Of a stretch of DNA of 64,000 bases, positions 37,212 to 49,069 are shown piece after piece. The position numbers and the translations under genes were made by a program. Origin of the DNA: Allantophomopsis cytisporea. Lineage: Eukaryota > Ascomycota > Leotiomycetes > Phacidiales > Phacidiaceae. Each line of letters opens with the position of its first letter. Position 1 is the stretch's first letter. The stretch is from positions 744,001 through 808,000 of the forward strand of contig CP103035.1 of NCBI GenBank assembly GCA_024752435.1. Reading direction: 5' to 3'. The notes beneath the pieces are model-generated. The model had not been told where the DNA came from, made no database searches, and was given only the letters and a program-made list of their open reading frames with translations.

Positions 37212-38047
37212 TTATGACGAGTGGAAAAAGACATGAGCGTGCGATCTATTAGGTTTTGCATTCGATGGCGTTTTACGGGTTATTGAAAGTACATTAGAAT
37301 AGAACGGCACCCGGTTATGCTAGATCGTTATGTACACTTGGCCAAAGGAATCCTAAGCAACAAGAAATGTGTGACTGATTATCGATGAAAGACTATGGGC
37401 AATTCTTCGAAGATCATGTATAAGAGTCAATCATGTAATATCAAGAAAGTACAAGTATCAAAGGGGAATTACGTCGTCTATCAGCTGTGCCAGAAGTAAT
37501 CACTAGAGCATAACGGCTGATGCAATCACATGGTTTCAAGAAGGCGTCGGAATACCTCCGAGCAAAGTCAAGAAAGGTTGATCCGAGCAAGGGCCAATCC
37601 CTTAGGAGAGAGTATTCAATCACCCAAGCACAAATCAAGCAGAACTTGGCCAGAGTGCTGCACAGAGCGAATCCATCTTCTTGGATCCTTTCTATCCATA
37701 TAGTTTTTCACTTTTCGTCCCTTTCAGATTTTCGCGCGCTGTGTTAGTATCACAGAGACGAGGGTCTGATGTATTGATGGTCTGGAGACCCGGAAGTGAA
37801 GTCGAAGGGTTTCGGAATTGTTCGGTAGTGTTGCTGAAATGTCTTCTCGAATCGACGTGTAAAAATTCTGCCCATCCACATATCCACACACCACAATCAC
37901 AAGCATATCTGTCTCGAAAATTCGACGGGATGGAATCGTGAGGCTTCGTTTGTTTATGAGAACAATCTACTCCAGCCAATTTTACACCCCCCGCACCCAG
38001 AGACCGAGGCCATGCGTAAGAACAAATCAGAGAAAAATGTAAGTTGC
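37212..38047. other. Convergent intergenic region, desaturase and P1 genes
   Basis: Both flanking genes end here, so it holds two 3' UTRs. No frame above about 85 codons looks coding. The minus-strand frame reaching left of 38153 is read-through of the last P1 intron. Confidence 0.55.
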
Positions 38048-38563
38048 TTAGTCGAAAAGACCGAAACCCATATCCTCGTCGGACTCCTCCTTCTCTACAC
38101 GAGATTATTAGTAAATTATCCCAATTGTAGTTGGGATTTGAGAATTTCATACCCTCAGCCTTCTCCTCCTTCTTCTCCTCAGCAGCGGCCTCACCGGAGG
38201 CAGCAGCGGCACCACCAGCAGCTGGGGCAGCGGCGGCTCCACCACCGGAACCGACGTTCAAGAGGAGGTCCTTAACATCCTTACCCTCGAGGGCCTAATC
38301 CAGCATGTTAGCCACGCTTTTCAATTCAAATTCGAGGATCGTTAGAGCGTACCTTGGCGAAAAGGGAAGTCCAGATTGGCTCAACATCCTCAACGCTGGC
38401 AGCCTTGATGAGAGTCTGAAGCTTCTCGGCCTATAAAGTATACACCATCAGTTTTCTATTCGAAGAGCGCATATGTTCGATCGCGAGTACGTACGGTAAC
38501 ATCGACACCGTCATCGGCGAGGATGAGTGCGGCGTAAGAGACAGCGAGCTCGGCGGTGGACAT
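38048..38563 (-). CDS. 60S acidic ribosomal protein P1
   Basis: Four exons: 38563..38495 (23 codons), 38430..38353 (26), 38294..38153 and 38094..38048, giving 111 aa. The N-terminal domain starts MSTAELAVSYAALILADDGVDVT and continues AEKLQTLIKAASVEDVEPIW, the P1 type (P2 starts with MKYLAAYLL). An Ala/Gly-rich hinge follows. The C-terminus is the universal stalk tail EESDEDMGFGLFD, which recruits translation GTPases and is the site bound by ribosome-inactivating proteins. The last intron splits the acidic tail and has a TACTAAT branch point. P1 forms heterodimers with P2 on P0. Three introns in about 340 coding bases is dense, but usual for this gene in filamentous fungi. Confidence 0.96.
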
Positions 38564-39355
38564 TTTGACCTGCAAGAAAGGCGCAATCAGTATTTGCGTT
38601 CGTGAGAGTTGTTATAGAGTTGCTGGTATTGCTGCGCAAGGAAACGTACGAGATTTGACTGTGTGTTGTCGGTGATGAGTATTATCGAAGTCGAGATATT
38701 GTCTGGTATCGCAAATTGAAATGAAACTCCAGTGTGCGCCGCCATCCACGCTAGCTTCGTCTGCCCTCGCTAGACTTTTAAGTCATGTGATCTCGGCATG
38801 CCCCACCCGCTTATGTCTACAACACCTCAAGCTGTCTGTCTACATGAAAGAGCTGCGAAGAATTGGGAGGGCTTCGACAGACTCTAAATTCTGCTGTACT
38901 GACAAAATTATGGGATATAGTTTTCTTTCTTTGAAATATGAATCTTCTAATATCATATTTAAGGTCAGCACCAACGAAGGAGAATATACCATAAGTAAGT
39001 GATATAATAATGCAATGATACTCGAGCGCACCTCAATGGTATAACCACAAGGAGTGTTCTTATACAAGATTATACTTTTGTCTATTGTACAGAGTTTTAC
39101 GCATGTACGTGGGGAAGAGCTGGAACTGCTGATACAATCAGGACACCCCACAGACATCAGTTTTGGGTCACTGTTATCGTATTTTCAAAAGCTTAGCCAA
39201 TAATCATATAATGATACTGTCCTTCTCTAAAAAGCTACATTGAGGGTGCAAACAAATTGTTCCCAAACTCCCCCGCTCTCCATCGTGATGCTCTGAGCTT
39301 TTTGAAACGCCCGTACGCCCAATCTAACCAACCCCATGATTACTGGAATTTAGCC
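38564..39355. other. Intergenic upstream of P1, downstream of Arp8
   Basis: It contains the P1 promoter/5' UTR (near 38564) and the Arp8 3' UTR. Open frames up to about 105 codons are not protein-like. No repeat was recognised. Confidence 0.55.
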
Positions 39356-41707
39356 TCAGTAATTCCACATGCACTTGTAATAGAGCACTCTGGAGTTCAA
39401 TCTCTCGTACTCCAACTGCCCAATCCATGAATCATTTGTTCCAGTGAGTTGACCAAAGACACTTGCACCCTTCCAGCCTACAACCTGTGCGTCCATGTCT
39501 CTTGGTGATGTACCAACCAGGATTTTCTCCGCAAGATCTGGTCGAAGTTTCTTGAGCCTATCCTCTAAAAATGGACAGAAGCCAGGAGTCTTCGAACCGC
39601 CTCCAATAACCATAATTCCACCAAAAAGGTCTCGGGTCTTCTTTTCGTCCCCCTTTGCGCCGTGTTGAATGCTCTTCATAATTGCAACATCGAGTGGTGC
39701 TAGTGGAAGCACAGTATCCCGCTCATCAGCGATTTCCCGAGCAGATCGTATGTTTGGATCTACGAAGACCCCGTTGGGAGCTGGAGTGCCACCATTGCCG
39801 AATTGAAAGACTTGACCATTAGGACCTGGAGTACCATTGTGGCCATTGGGTACAGGAGTACCCGAGCCTTCAGGAACCGGCGACCCAGCATTTGACGCAC
39901 CCGGGGTTCCATTCATGGACACATCATGATCTGTCCCTTTCAAGAAATTGAATTGTGACTTTTCCTTCATTGGTGTCGAGATGTCACCGTTCGGTGCAGT
40001 GAAGGATGCTCCATTCGAAATCGGTACTGGTGCAGGTTTGATGAGCTCCAAAATGGCTGACTGAGCAGCAGACGTAGGATCATCTGGCAGGTCTGGATCA
40101 TAGACGTTGTAAGACCTCTCAATCAATTTCCGACGACCCTTTAGTTTGTCACTATTGTCAAACGTGTCTGGTTGGTAGAAACCCATAGGAGCGAGAATGA
40201 CTTCGTCGTAAGTCTTGAAGTTGTATTTGTGCGTAGGATGATTAGGGGCGCGCAAATGGAAGTCATACAATTGAACACTAATCTCGGCTTGGTTCATTGT
40301 ACAGTACTTCATCTTCAATTCTTCAGCAAGTAAGAAGTCGTATCGTCTTCTGAGATTGATGTCGGAATAGGGGAAGTGATCATGAAGCATCATCCTCATG
40401 AACGTATCAGTGACATCATAACCTCCATACTTCAAGTTAACCCTTGAGTCTTCCATGACCATTCCATCTTCAACACAGCAGACTGATGTCTTCTGTGCAC
40501 CGATATCGACAATGCAGGCGTTGGTATACCCAGCTCCAAAACTTGCGGCGAGTGTTTCCTGAATGAAACACACTCTCTTGAATTCGTACTCCCGCATGAA
40601 GAGATCTAGTACACCCTCTACATACTTTTTGTCATAGAGGTCCGGTATCACAAAGACACAGCTATAATCCTTCCACTCTGACATCTTTTTCAAACCAAGC
40701 TCAGTCTTGATAGCATGCTCGATGAGAACATCAAGATCCTCCTTGAGATGTGCGACTCCTTGGTAGCCGTCCTCGTTGAGCCAACCATGCTGCATTGGCC
40801 AGAAAAGTCGGTATTTTGGCACGGAGTCATCTGGTATCCGAAGAGCGTCATTACCTATGAGAACCGAAGCAACATCCTTAGGGTTGTCCTTGGTGATATC
40901 AGTCCACTCTATTCGCATTGGGTCATTGTGCTCTGGGATTTTCTCTGCAGGTGTTCGTCGATTGTAGTTGATAACCAATTCCTTCGAGTTGGGCAGCACC
41001 TTGCGTTTATTTGCTCTCATATCAACTTTGAGCTCATTGGACTGCTTGATAAACCTCTTTGAGAATTCCTCACCAAACAGTTGTTCCGGCGCAAGAGGCC
41101 CGTCATCCTCGTCTTCGAGTTTCTGGCGCTTCGGAAGAGGTTCGCTATCTTCGGACTCCGTTGTTGGCCATTTCGTTGCCAGAACCATAGGGATGGTCTT
41201 GGGCAACGCGTCGCTAGCAAGGCCTATGCGTAGGTTTTGACTACCTGGATGAATGACTATGACTTTTGCAGGGTCATAGCCCATACTCTCTGCTGCACTC
41301 ATCTCCTCGGCATCAAAGTCGCCATCGCCGTTCGCGGGTAATGGCACATCTGCATTCCCCGTCAAGGCTCGCGCGCGGTCGACATCCTTTGCCTTTCGGA
41401 TCATTTTCGCTGTGTTCGCCTCATGTTGGAGTCTATATGGTAAGATCTGCTCATCGCGCTTCATATATTCTCTGTGATGAGACGTTCATTAGAAAAGCAA
41501 GTGGATTCTGAGAAGCTCGAGAGACTTACGTATAGTAGTTTTTCTGATTGATCATAGCCACTTCGGGCCAACTGGTCTGCTTCATGCCATTGTCGGTGCG
41601 CTCAAGACCTATAGAGAAATGCATGTTTAGTAAATGCGCGTTCCATAGGTCTATGGAATAATACCTTCTTCACGCTGAAGCGTCTGCTTTGACTTCTTGC
41701 CCACCAT
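39356..41707 (-). CDS. arp8: Actin-related protein 8, INO80 chromatin-remodelling subunit
   Basis: Three exons: 41707..41665, 41608..41530 and 41471..39356, giving 745 aa. The short first exons encode MVGKKSKQTLQREEG and then the segment before YMKRDEQILPYR, all conserved at the Arp8 N-terminus. Actin-fold motifs include VIVIHPGSQNLRIGLASD (phosphate-1 loop equivalent), CIVDIGAQKTSVCCVEDG (phosphate-2) and GGIMVIGGGSKTPGF (adenosine region). An Arp8-type insertion with low-complexity GTPxPNG repeats lies at about residues 560-605. Arp8 joins actin and Arp4 on the Ino80 HSA helix and is needed for nucleosome and linker-DNA binding. The head-to-head arrangement with Med10 leaves a 643-bp shared upstream region. 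Confidence 0.95.
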
Positions 41708-42350
41708 TCTGGCGAAGAACACAGCTTCCTCAGACGCTCAATGGTTTGGTGGGAAGGTATGATCTGTATCGTAGCCTTCTGAACGAAAGATACGCTGAAT
41801 AGCGTTTGAATCAGCCGCGTGGGAAACTTTTGGAACTTTGGTACTTTGTCGAGATTGTTTGTGGAAGAGATAATCTTGGACTGCGAAATGGTAGGTATGG
41901 ATATTTGTCGTCACCCTTTTACTAGCCTGATCTCGTATGAACAGCATTTGATTGCTCTTGTCGCAACGCAGCACATCTCATCGGTCTCTCGGTCTCAATT
42001 TGATGCCTGAATCAAAAGGCGTAGGTAGTAGCATTGCAAGAAGAGGCTATTCTCAACAGTAATCCTGACATGCAGTTTCACTTTCAATATATAATGGATC
42101 TAGATGTCTTTCATCAAAGACTAATACTATCCTGGAAGTTTTCTAGGCATCAATATGGGAATTCTGTAACATCAATTGAGTAGTAAAAGCTTGCGATACG
42201 CCAATACTTGACTTTACGATGATCAAGCTCTTGACAAGGGCTGACCGCCTTAGAAAAGCACAGACGGCACTAAATCCAACGACAAGGCTAAGATCTCCAC
42301 ATCATCTTTCTCCAAACATCTCAGCCTTGCTCAATCACACAACATCAAGA
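41708..42350. promoter_or_regulatory. Divergent upstream region of Arp8 and Med10
   Basis: The two start codons face away from each other across 643 bp. Small frames are present but none is convincing. No clear TATA element or repeat was recognised. Confidence 0.5.
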
Positions 42351-42965
42351 TGGCGCCAGTCGAACAGGTCAATCACGATGTGGTTGAGAGTATGTATCAC
42401 TGTGTGCGCCCAGTTAGCATATTGCTGATAGCTTATAGAGCAAATGAAAGATATTATTCAGGATCTCTATGAAATGATGGTCCGTATCAATGGATATGAT
42501 GCTGGGGGAGTCTCAAGTCAAGATGTTTTGGTGGATACAATGTATGTGACAATACACTACTATCGCTGAGATAAAGCTTTTACTTAACTTATGCTATATT
42601 TCCGAATTATCTAACTAGTTCCCTATAGTGAAAACCTCATTCAAGATCTCCAAAAGCTGCACGCAACAGCACCCGATTTAAAAGTCAACATCCCTCCAGA
42701 GATCATACAATATGTCGATGACAGCCGAAACCCAGACATTTATACCCGAGAGTTCGTAGAGATGGCTAGAAGACAGAACCAGCTAATGAAGGGAAAAGCG
42801 GAGGCGTTTGCCAGCTTTCGTGATGTGCTTGCAGAGTCGATGTTGACGGCCATGCCGGAACTAAAGGAGGATGTGATCGAGGTGGTTGAGTCCACCGGCG
42901 GAAGTGGGAAGCTAATCGAAGAACGAATTGAAGCTGCTGATAGAGAGAGAGCTGCTGCTGCTTAA
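42351..42965 (+). CDS. med10: Mediator complex subunit 10 (Med10/Nut2)
   Basis: Three exons, 42351..42390, 42439..42541 and 42629..42965, give 159 aa. The first exon encodes MAPVEQVNHDVVE. The middle exon holds the helix QMKDIIQDLYEMMVRINGYD. The third holds ENLIQDLQKLH, followed by IPPEIIQYVDDSRNPDIYTREF, the family signature (usually YVDxGRNPDxYT), then the helix with FVEMARRQNQLMKGK. Med10 sits in the middle module of Mediator next to Med14 and links activators to RNA polymerase II. The C-terminus extends with an acidic/Ala-rich helix. Introns begin with GTATGT in both cases. Confidence 0.94.
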
Positions 42966-44753
42966 GCATCAGTGTTATCCCGAATCTGGCGTTTGGTAGA
43001 ATCTGGATATACCCTTTACTTTAACAAGATCATTCAAGAGACTCATGGGAGATCTGAGTGTTACCCTACTCAAGTGAACAATTTTTATTTCCTATGAATT
43101 GTATCGAAATCTTCCACAATTGGCGACTGACTACAAAAGAGAGTCCTCCGAACATTCGTATATCAACTTCTTTGAAGCATCTTTGCATGATACGCACATA
43201 CTTTGTGCCGTTCATATACATCAGAGAGCTTCATATGACGAGACGAAACTGATGTTCTTCTAGAAGATCTGTAGTAATACTGCGAAGTACAGGACAACAT
43301 CAACATCGCCTCTTCTGGTTCTTTTCACCTAGGTACTAATCCTTTGCCGTTGCTGTCACTTCCCCGGATCCTGCAGATATTCTTGACAATGCACGTCCCT
43401 GCTAGCCAAAGCACTCACAACGTTGATGTCAGCGCCTCCAACTTTGCGTTCTTACTCAAATCAACTTCTGTACCCCAATGGTCCGATTCCTTCTGCAGGC
43501 CTCATACCACGTATGCTAGCCTATTGACAATAGTACATGAATCGGGGCTAGAAAACCCATACAGGGGTTAGTGCAGTAGAAATTGCTAGACAAAAAACAA
43601 CGGCTCGTGAATTACTCAATAATCTCTCAACCGATCCCATCTAGCCATGTGCAGTCGATGAGGAAGATGTACTCAGCATGAAAGCTGAGATGGTCTTTTA
43701 TAGACTTTGCCTATGTGTATTTCATTGGAGAAGTAAGACGCATTGTATCAAAGACAATTGCTGCTGAAAATTGTGGGTAAAGAATCTTGACTTCTTTAGA
43801 TCTTACATAAAATCCCGTGGCCAATTAGAATAGATACCCAACAAGAGCCCGTCCGATACTTCCTCATTATTGGCCCATCCGTTTGTGTTTGTGTTTGTAT
43901 CCAGAGTGCCAAGTCTAATAACAACTACATTTGCTAAAATCTGAACAGGGTATTGATCTTTATGCTAAGAGACTCTTTTATACGCTTGAATTTACACTGA
44001 GGCGTCGTTATAGAGCTGGCTAACACACAGGTGACTTCTTGTACGTGAATAACTTAGATCTCACGAGAAAGTCATAACGAGACGTATCATGCTACGATAT
44101 AAAGATTTCTGCAAACTACTTTGCAGCACTTGCACCAGTTCAATTCAATAAAGTGAATATTGTGTTTTCTTCTCGGTGGGGATGGAATTTAGTCAATGAC
44201 CAAACCAGCTCTTGGAGAACATCCCAATCACGAACGGAAGCTGGATAGACGCCATTCGTGTGTTATTAATATACAGGAAGGCAAGATCATAGCAAGAATT
44301 TCCATCTGCCACATTTCCACAAGCAGAAAATGAAGCCGAGTGCAAAATGAAGAGAGTGCATACTGGTACTCTATGTATTGAAGGAATCTATAGTTATAAT
44401 GCCAACCATGCTTCTAAGAACCGTCGCACGCCTTTTATGCAAACAAATCCCACCACGCCAGTCATGACCAGGAACAAGAGCACATCCAATGGCACAAACA
44501 CAGCCGCCAGGAGAAAGATGAAAAAGCTCGTCCTCCTCAACATACCTAGATAACGTCCAGTAGAGTCGCGCTCGCCATGATTCCCCGAAGGTGAATATGA
44601 GTGCATATCTCCTCGGGTGTTGTTGGGCATATGCCTTCTGCGAAGCTTGCTACGTGACATCCGCCCCCTTTCCTTTCCTTCCACTCGTTCGCTTTCGCCT
44701 CGAAAGGCATATTCATCACGGTTGCCGCGCGGCTCCGCACTGCCTCCCTCATC
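42966..44753. other. Convergent intergenic region, Med10 and TPR/J-protein genes
   Basis: No gene was recognised. Frames at 43058-43252, 43344-43571 and 44347-44553 are short and lack family features. The sequence is AT-rich between about 43570 and 44350. Confidence 0.5.
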
Positions 44754-46795
44754 TCACTGGAAATTGAAACCTCCTGGGAAGCCTTGACCACCAAAGCCTT
44801 GGGGTCCTCTGGATCTGCTACCACCACCGAAGCCACCGCCACCTCCGAACATTCTGATTTATACGTTAGCAGACACTCATACGATATGAAAATAAGTCAC
44901 TTACTGCGCCAAAATCTCTGGGTCTATTCCACCTCCTCCAAATCCTGCACCGCCGTGGAAACCACCACCACCACCTCCAAACATGTCAGATGGGTCCTGG
45001 AGATCCCGTCCACTATCATAAATTTCTCTCTTCTCTGGGTCCGAAAGATGCTCGTAAGCCTCGCCAATATCCTTGAATCGGTTGGCAGCCTCCTCATCTC
45101 CGGGGTTCTTGTCAGGGTGATGGATAATAGCAAGCTTGCGGTAAGCCTTCTTGATATCTCTCTCGTCGGCATCCTTCTCAACACCCAAAATCTTGTAGTA
45201 ATCCTTTCTCTTGCTCTTCTTCAACTCAAGCTCGGCCTTTCTAACCTCCTTAGCAAGATTTGGGTCGGATGGATCGGCCTCTGCAAGCTCCTTGAGCTCC
45301 TTGACAGCCTCTTCCCAGTTGCCAGATTGTCCAAGAGCATTGGCCTTGGTCTTTCTTGCCTTGGTATAGGATGGGTCCAGCTTAAGAGCCTGCTCACAGT
45401 CGGCAATAGCTTGGTTGTATTGCTTCAACTTGATGTTACATAAAGCTCTATTTTGGAGGATCTTGGAGTTGGTGCTACGGTTGGTCGGGTCAACTTCGAG
45501 GGCCTCGGTATACCTATCAACAGCAGCCTGGTGCCTTCCAGCCTTGTACTCCTTGTTTCCGTCTTCCTTCATACGTTCGAGCTTCTGGACCAATCGTAAA
45601 TACTTGACGGCATTCTTGAAATCTGGGTCGCAGTCATGAGCTTTACGGAAATGTTGGATGGCCTTGTCATTTTCGCCTTGGGCATACAAAGCACGACCAC
45701 GGAGTACAAGCGCATCTGGGTCCGCACTGTTATTGCGAAGAAGAGACATCGCTACGTTCTGTGCGTCACCAAGAGCATTGACGTTCCCCATCTTGAGGTA
45801 GGCCTCTCCCCGCAGCAATTGCCATTTTCTTGGCTTTGGTGCACCCAGCCCTGTAAGCTTCTCTGCTTGGTCTAGCGAGTAAATTGCCATAGATCCAGTG
45901 GCGTTTTCGAGCGCATCTTCTGCATTTTTGACATATTGAATCATTTGCTTTGCGGGCAAAACATCCTTGGCCGAAGGGGGTGGTTGAATGCGGGCAAATG
46001 TGTCAAGAGCTTCTTCTGGTCTTCCGAGGCTGATATAGACACGCGCTAATCTCATGAGAATCTTTGGATTGTTGTTACCATCCAGCTCGTCTGCTCGGAT
46101 GCAGTCTGCGAGAGCGGCATTGTATTGACCTGCACCAATGTAGGCTGCAGCACGGTTGTTGAGATAAGTGGGAGACGAAGGCTGAGCATCAACGGCTAGA
46201 GCAATTGTAAGCAAATGAATATAAAAATTGGCCGTTAACTTGTACCCTTGGTGTATGCCTCGATAGCTTTTCTGTATTCCTTGTTCTTATAAAAGGTGTT
46301 TCCCTCATTCTTGAAAGCCTCGGCCTCCTCCGCGGTAACGGGTGCTGCGACTGGGCTTGATGGTGAGGACTTGTGTGGAGGTGGGGTAGGCCCCTCGCTG
46401 TTCGCAGAACCATTCGCTTTGGAAGTATCAAAACTTCCAGGCATAGAAGATGGCGGCGACGACGGTGCGTCAGCATCGGTCATCTTAACGTCAGCCATAT
46501 TGGAGAGAGCAGAAAGACGTCGCAAATCCTCCGGGGGTAAGTTCAACGGATGTGTGGTGTGTGGGTCGTAAGAGAACCTGGGAGAATTCGAGGAGGACTT
46601 GGTGAAGTTGGGACTGCTGCGAGCAGAAGCCGAGCTCGGTCGAATATGGTGGTTGAGATGAAGGTTTTCGTCCTTCGTAGCACGCGCGGACTTTGACTTC
46701 GACTTCGAAGGTGAAGTTTTGGGCGGCGAACGTGGGGGTTCTTCGTCGTGAGTGGATTTCTTGGTCTTTCTGAATGATTTCGAGAAGATGTTCAT
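44754..46795 (-). CDS. TPR and J-domain co-chaperone (DNAJC7/Tpr2 type)
   Basis: Exons 46795..46246, 46195..44905 and 44853..44754 give 646 aa. The start is the first ATG (MNIFSKSFRK); the frame stays open a few codons upstream without another ATG. Residues 1-150 are Ser/Pro/Lys-rich and disordered. From about 155 to 500 run TPR repeats (first one around EAFKNEGNTFYKNKEYRKAI; others at GNKEYKAGRHQAAVDRYTEAL and NRALCNIKLKQYNQAIADC). A J-domain follows at about 515-575 with HPD at 543-545. The C-terminus is a Gly/Phe-rich tail. Human DNAJC7 and its fungal relatives use TPRs to bind Hsp70/Hsp90 C-termini and the HPD loop to stimulate Hsp70, recycling clients between the two chaperones. It is probably cytosolic. 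Confidence 0.93.
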
Positions 46796-48182
46796 TGAGA
46801 GCAAGTTCTCTTAGTAACCTTAAGGCACCTTAATTGGGGAATTATTTTTTGGTGTGGGCTTTTAGTGTTGGAATATGGCGGTAGCTGGTCCGGCCGGTGG
46901 AATTGTGTGGTAACTGAGAGTGAACGCTGATCCCTGTACTAGCCTGGAGATAACTTTTTGGGAATCGTCGATATGTTGTACACGGTGAGGAAGCTGAGGA
47001 ACAAATGCAAATGAACATCGGTTGAATATGTAACTTGAACAACTGTGTCGTCGAGGTGTTTCCGTTATGTCTTCGCTTTTGTGTGCAATTTTTACGAGGC
47101 AAAGAGAGAATTTGCGCGGGCTTCAGAGAATGGCACAACCTCTCTCGTAGATTTAATATGCAAGGCAAAGGTGGAGGAGGTCCTTTCATGTCTATTTGCT
47201 CGCCATCACTTTTGCTCAGAGCCTATCTGACAGCCTACCATCACCAATTCCTGCACAGATTGGACGTGATTCACAACAAGTACTATGTAGGATACGTTGC
47301 ACCTTGCTTGCTGCTCTTCCAATCCCATCACAACTCCACAGAGTGACCCTGTCAGTAGCAGGCCAGGCTTGTCTGATATCAGTGCTGGAGGACCTATCCA
47401 GCGTGTAACTTGGATTACAGTACATATGCATGTCTACTCTATAGAGTCCTCGAGATCGTCCAGTCCTTCAATCCTCCAGCCTCCAGCCTCCAGCCTCCAG
47501 TCCGTCCTTGATAACAAAAAGAAAAACAATACTAGGTAGGATAGCTAATTATATATGTGTGTTTGAACATACCTAGGTACATACATAATAACTACGACTT
47601 GACTGACTGACTACCTTACCTTTTTGACGTGCTGCCTAACTAGTAAGGTAGTCAGTGCTGACTGCTTGAATATCATGCTAGAAGCTTCCATCTCCATCAG
47701 CCTTTTGCCGGAGTATGTTAACGTACGAACGCCGGGTGGACTTCCGCATTTCTCGAACACACAATGCTACCCTAGCGTGCCTAGCTATGTAAGATCTGTT
47801 TGTACTGCATCTGTACAGAACCAATGTCGGAAGCAAGAGAGTTTTCAAGACATCGTAGTCCTCGAGTATCCTAACCTCTTGACTGCCCTTGCGTAGATAA
47901 TCATAATAACATCGTACTTTATACTCTGCTCTGTCAAGCCTTGTCGTACCTGTTCAGTCCATCCTCTATCTCAGCCTCGCGCCATCATCCGGTCTGTGCT
48001 TTACGCCGTCATCAACCATAAGACACAGTAGATTAAATCTTACCACAGCCTCGAGGACATTGAGAATCACATGATTTTACAATCGATTATATAGTCAATG
48101 GTGTAACCATACTCGGAAGTGGAAGAATACGGTCACATTCAAGGAGTGGCGAAAGTTCCCACTCAAAGCCTCTATCGCAAGC
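46796..48182. other. Divergent upstream region of TPR/J-protein and RIB7 genes
   Basis: No recognised gene. It contains four heptamers (listed separately) and two ACCTAGGTA-type short repeats near 47570-47580. Frames up to 115 codons have no family features. Confidence 0.5.
47473..47500. repeat. Heptamer tandem repeat (CCTCCAG, 4 copies)
   Basis: Four perfect tandem copies of CCTCCAG in the spacer upstream of RIB7. Confidence 0.92.
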
Positions 48183-48971
48183 ATGTCAACACCCCTCGTA
48201 TTCCCAGCCTCCAATCGCACACCCCTGGACCCCTATCTCCCACCGCCTACTCCAGCCAGCGACAAACTCCCCCACGTGACCCTCACATATGCGACTTCAC
48301 TCGACAGCCAGATTTCTCTCGCGCCAGGGACGCAAACTATTCTCTCCGGACCGGAAAGCAAGGCAATGACCCATTATCTGCGCAACAAACATGATGCAAT
48401 CCTTGTTGGTGTTGGAACAGCATTAGCAGATGACCCTGGACTCACCTGTCGACTCTCGGGGGAGGATGGCAGTGCTGTTGGACTTGAATACCAGCCTATA
48501 CCTGTCATTGTTGATCCGAGAGGTAGGTGGAATCCATTGGGATCGAGGGTCATGTTGACTGCTGAGGCAAAAAAGGGGAAGGGGATTTGGTGGGTGACGG
48601 GTGAGGATACCGAGGTACCAGAGGATGCCAGAGAATATATCGAGGAGAACGATGGACGAATTGTTCGATGCACGGTGTATAGAGACGGAAGGATGGAATG
48701 GGACGATATTCTTGGAGAATTAAGGTCGTTGGGCTGTCAGAGCGTCATGATAGAGGGTGGCGCCGGAGTAATCAATGAGCTGTTGAGACCGATCAATAGG
48801 GAACTTGTAAGTAGTGTCATTATCACTATGGCTCCTGTATGGCTAGGGAAAGGTGGTGTAGAAGTTATCCCTCTTAGAGAAGGTGGCAGCGAGGTGGGAC
48901 GATTGACAGGTGTGAAATGGATACCACTTGGTCAAGATGTAGTTCTTGCTGGTCGAATTTCACAGGATTAG
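48183..48971 (+). CDS. rib7: Riboflavin biosynthesis reductase Rib7
   Basis: A single-exon frame of 262 aa starting at ATG 48183. It has the RibD C-terminal/Rib7 fold: PHVTLTYATSLDSQIS near the N-terminus, SKAMTHYLRNKHDAILVGVGTALADDPGL, then PIPVIVDPRGRW, and GCQSVMIEGGAGVINELL near residue 200, which forms the NADPH pocket. Rib7 reduces the ribose of 2,5-diamino-6-ribosylamino-4(3H)-pyrimidinone 5'-phosphate to ribityl, the second step of fungal riboflavin synthesis. In fungi this reductase is a separate protein and reduction precedes deamination. The length is close to yeast Rib7 (244 aa). Its 3' end faces that of the cyclase-family gene, with only 98 bp between the stops. Confidence 0.95.
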   Translation: MSTPLVFPASNRTPLDPYLPPPTPASDKLPHVTLTYATSLDSQISLAPGTQTILSGPESKAMTHYLRNKHDAILVGVGTALADDPGLTCRLSGEDGSAVGLEYQPIPVIVDPRGRWNPLGSRVMLTAEAKKGKGIWWVTGEDTEVPEDAREYIEENDGRIVRCTVYRDGRMEWDDILGELRSLGCQSVMIEGGAGVINELLRPINRELVSSVIITMAPVWLGKGGVEVIPLREGGSEVGRLTGVKWIPLGQDVVLAGRISQD

Positions 48972-49069
48972 CTCCTCTGTATTAGCATTATTAATTTTCT
49001 TAGTGAGAGCCTGAGCTTGTAACGAATTATTCAGGAAGGAAAACTTCAACATAAATAGGCTCGATCTAT

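Noticed and set aside
44784..45443. 219-codon plus-strand open frame
   Set aside because: Antisense to the J-domain and TPR region of the co-chaperone gene.
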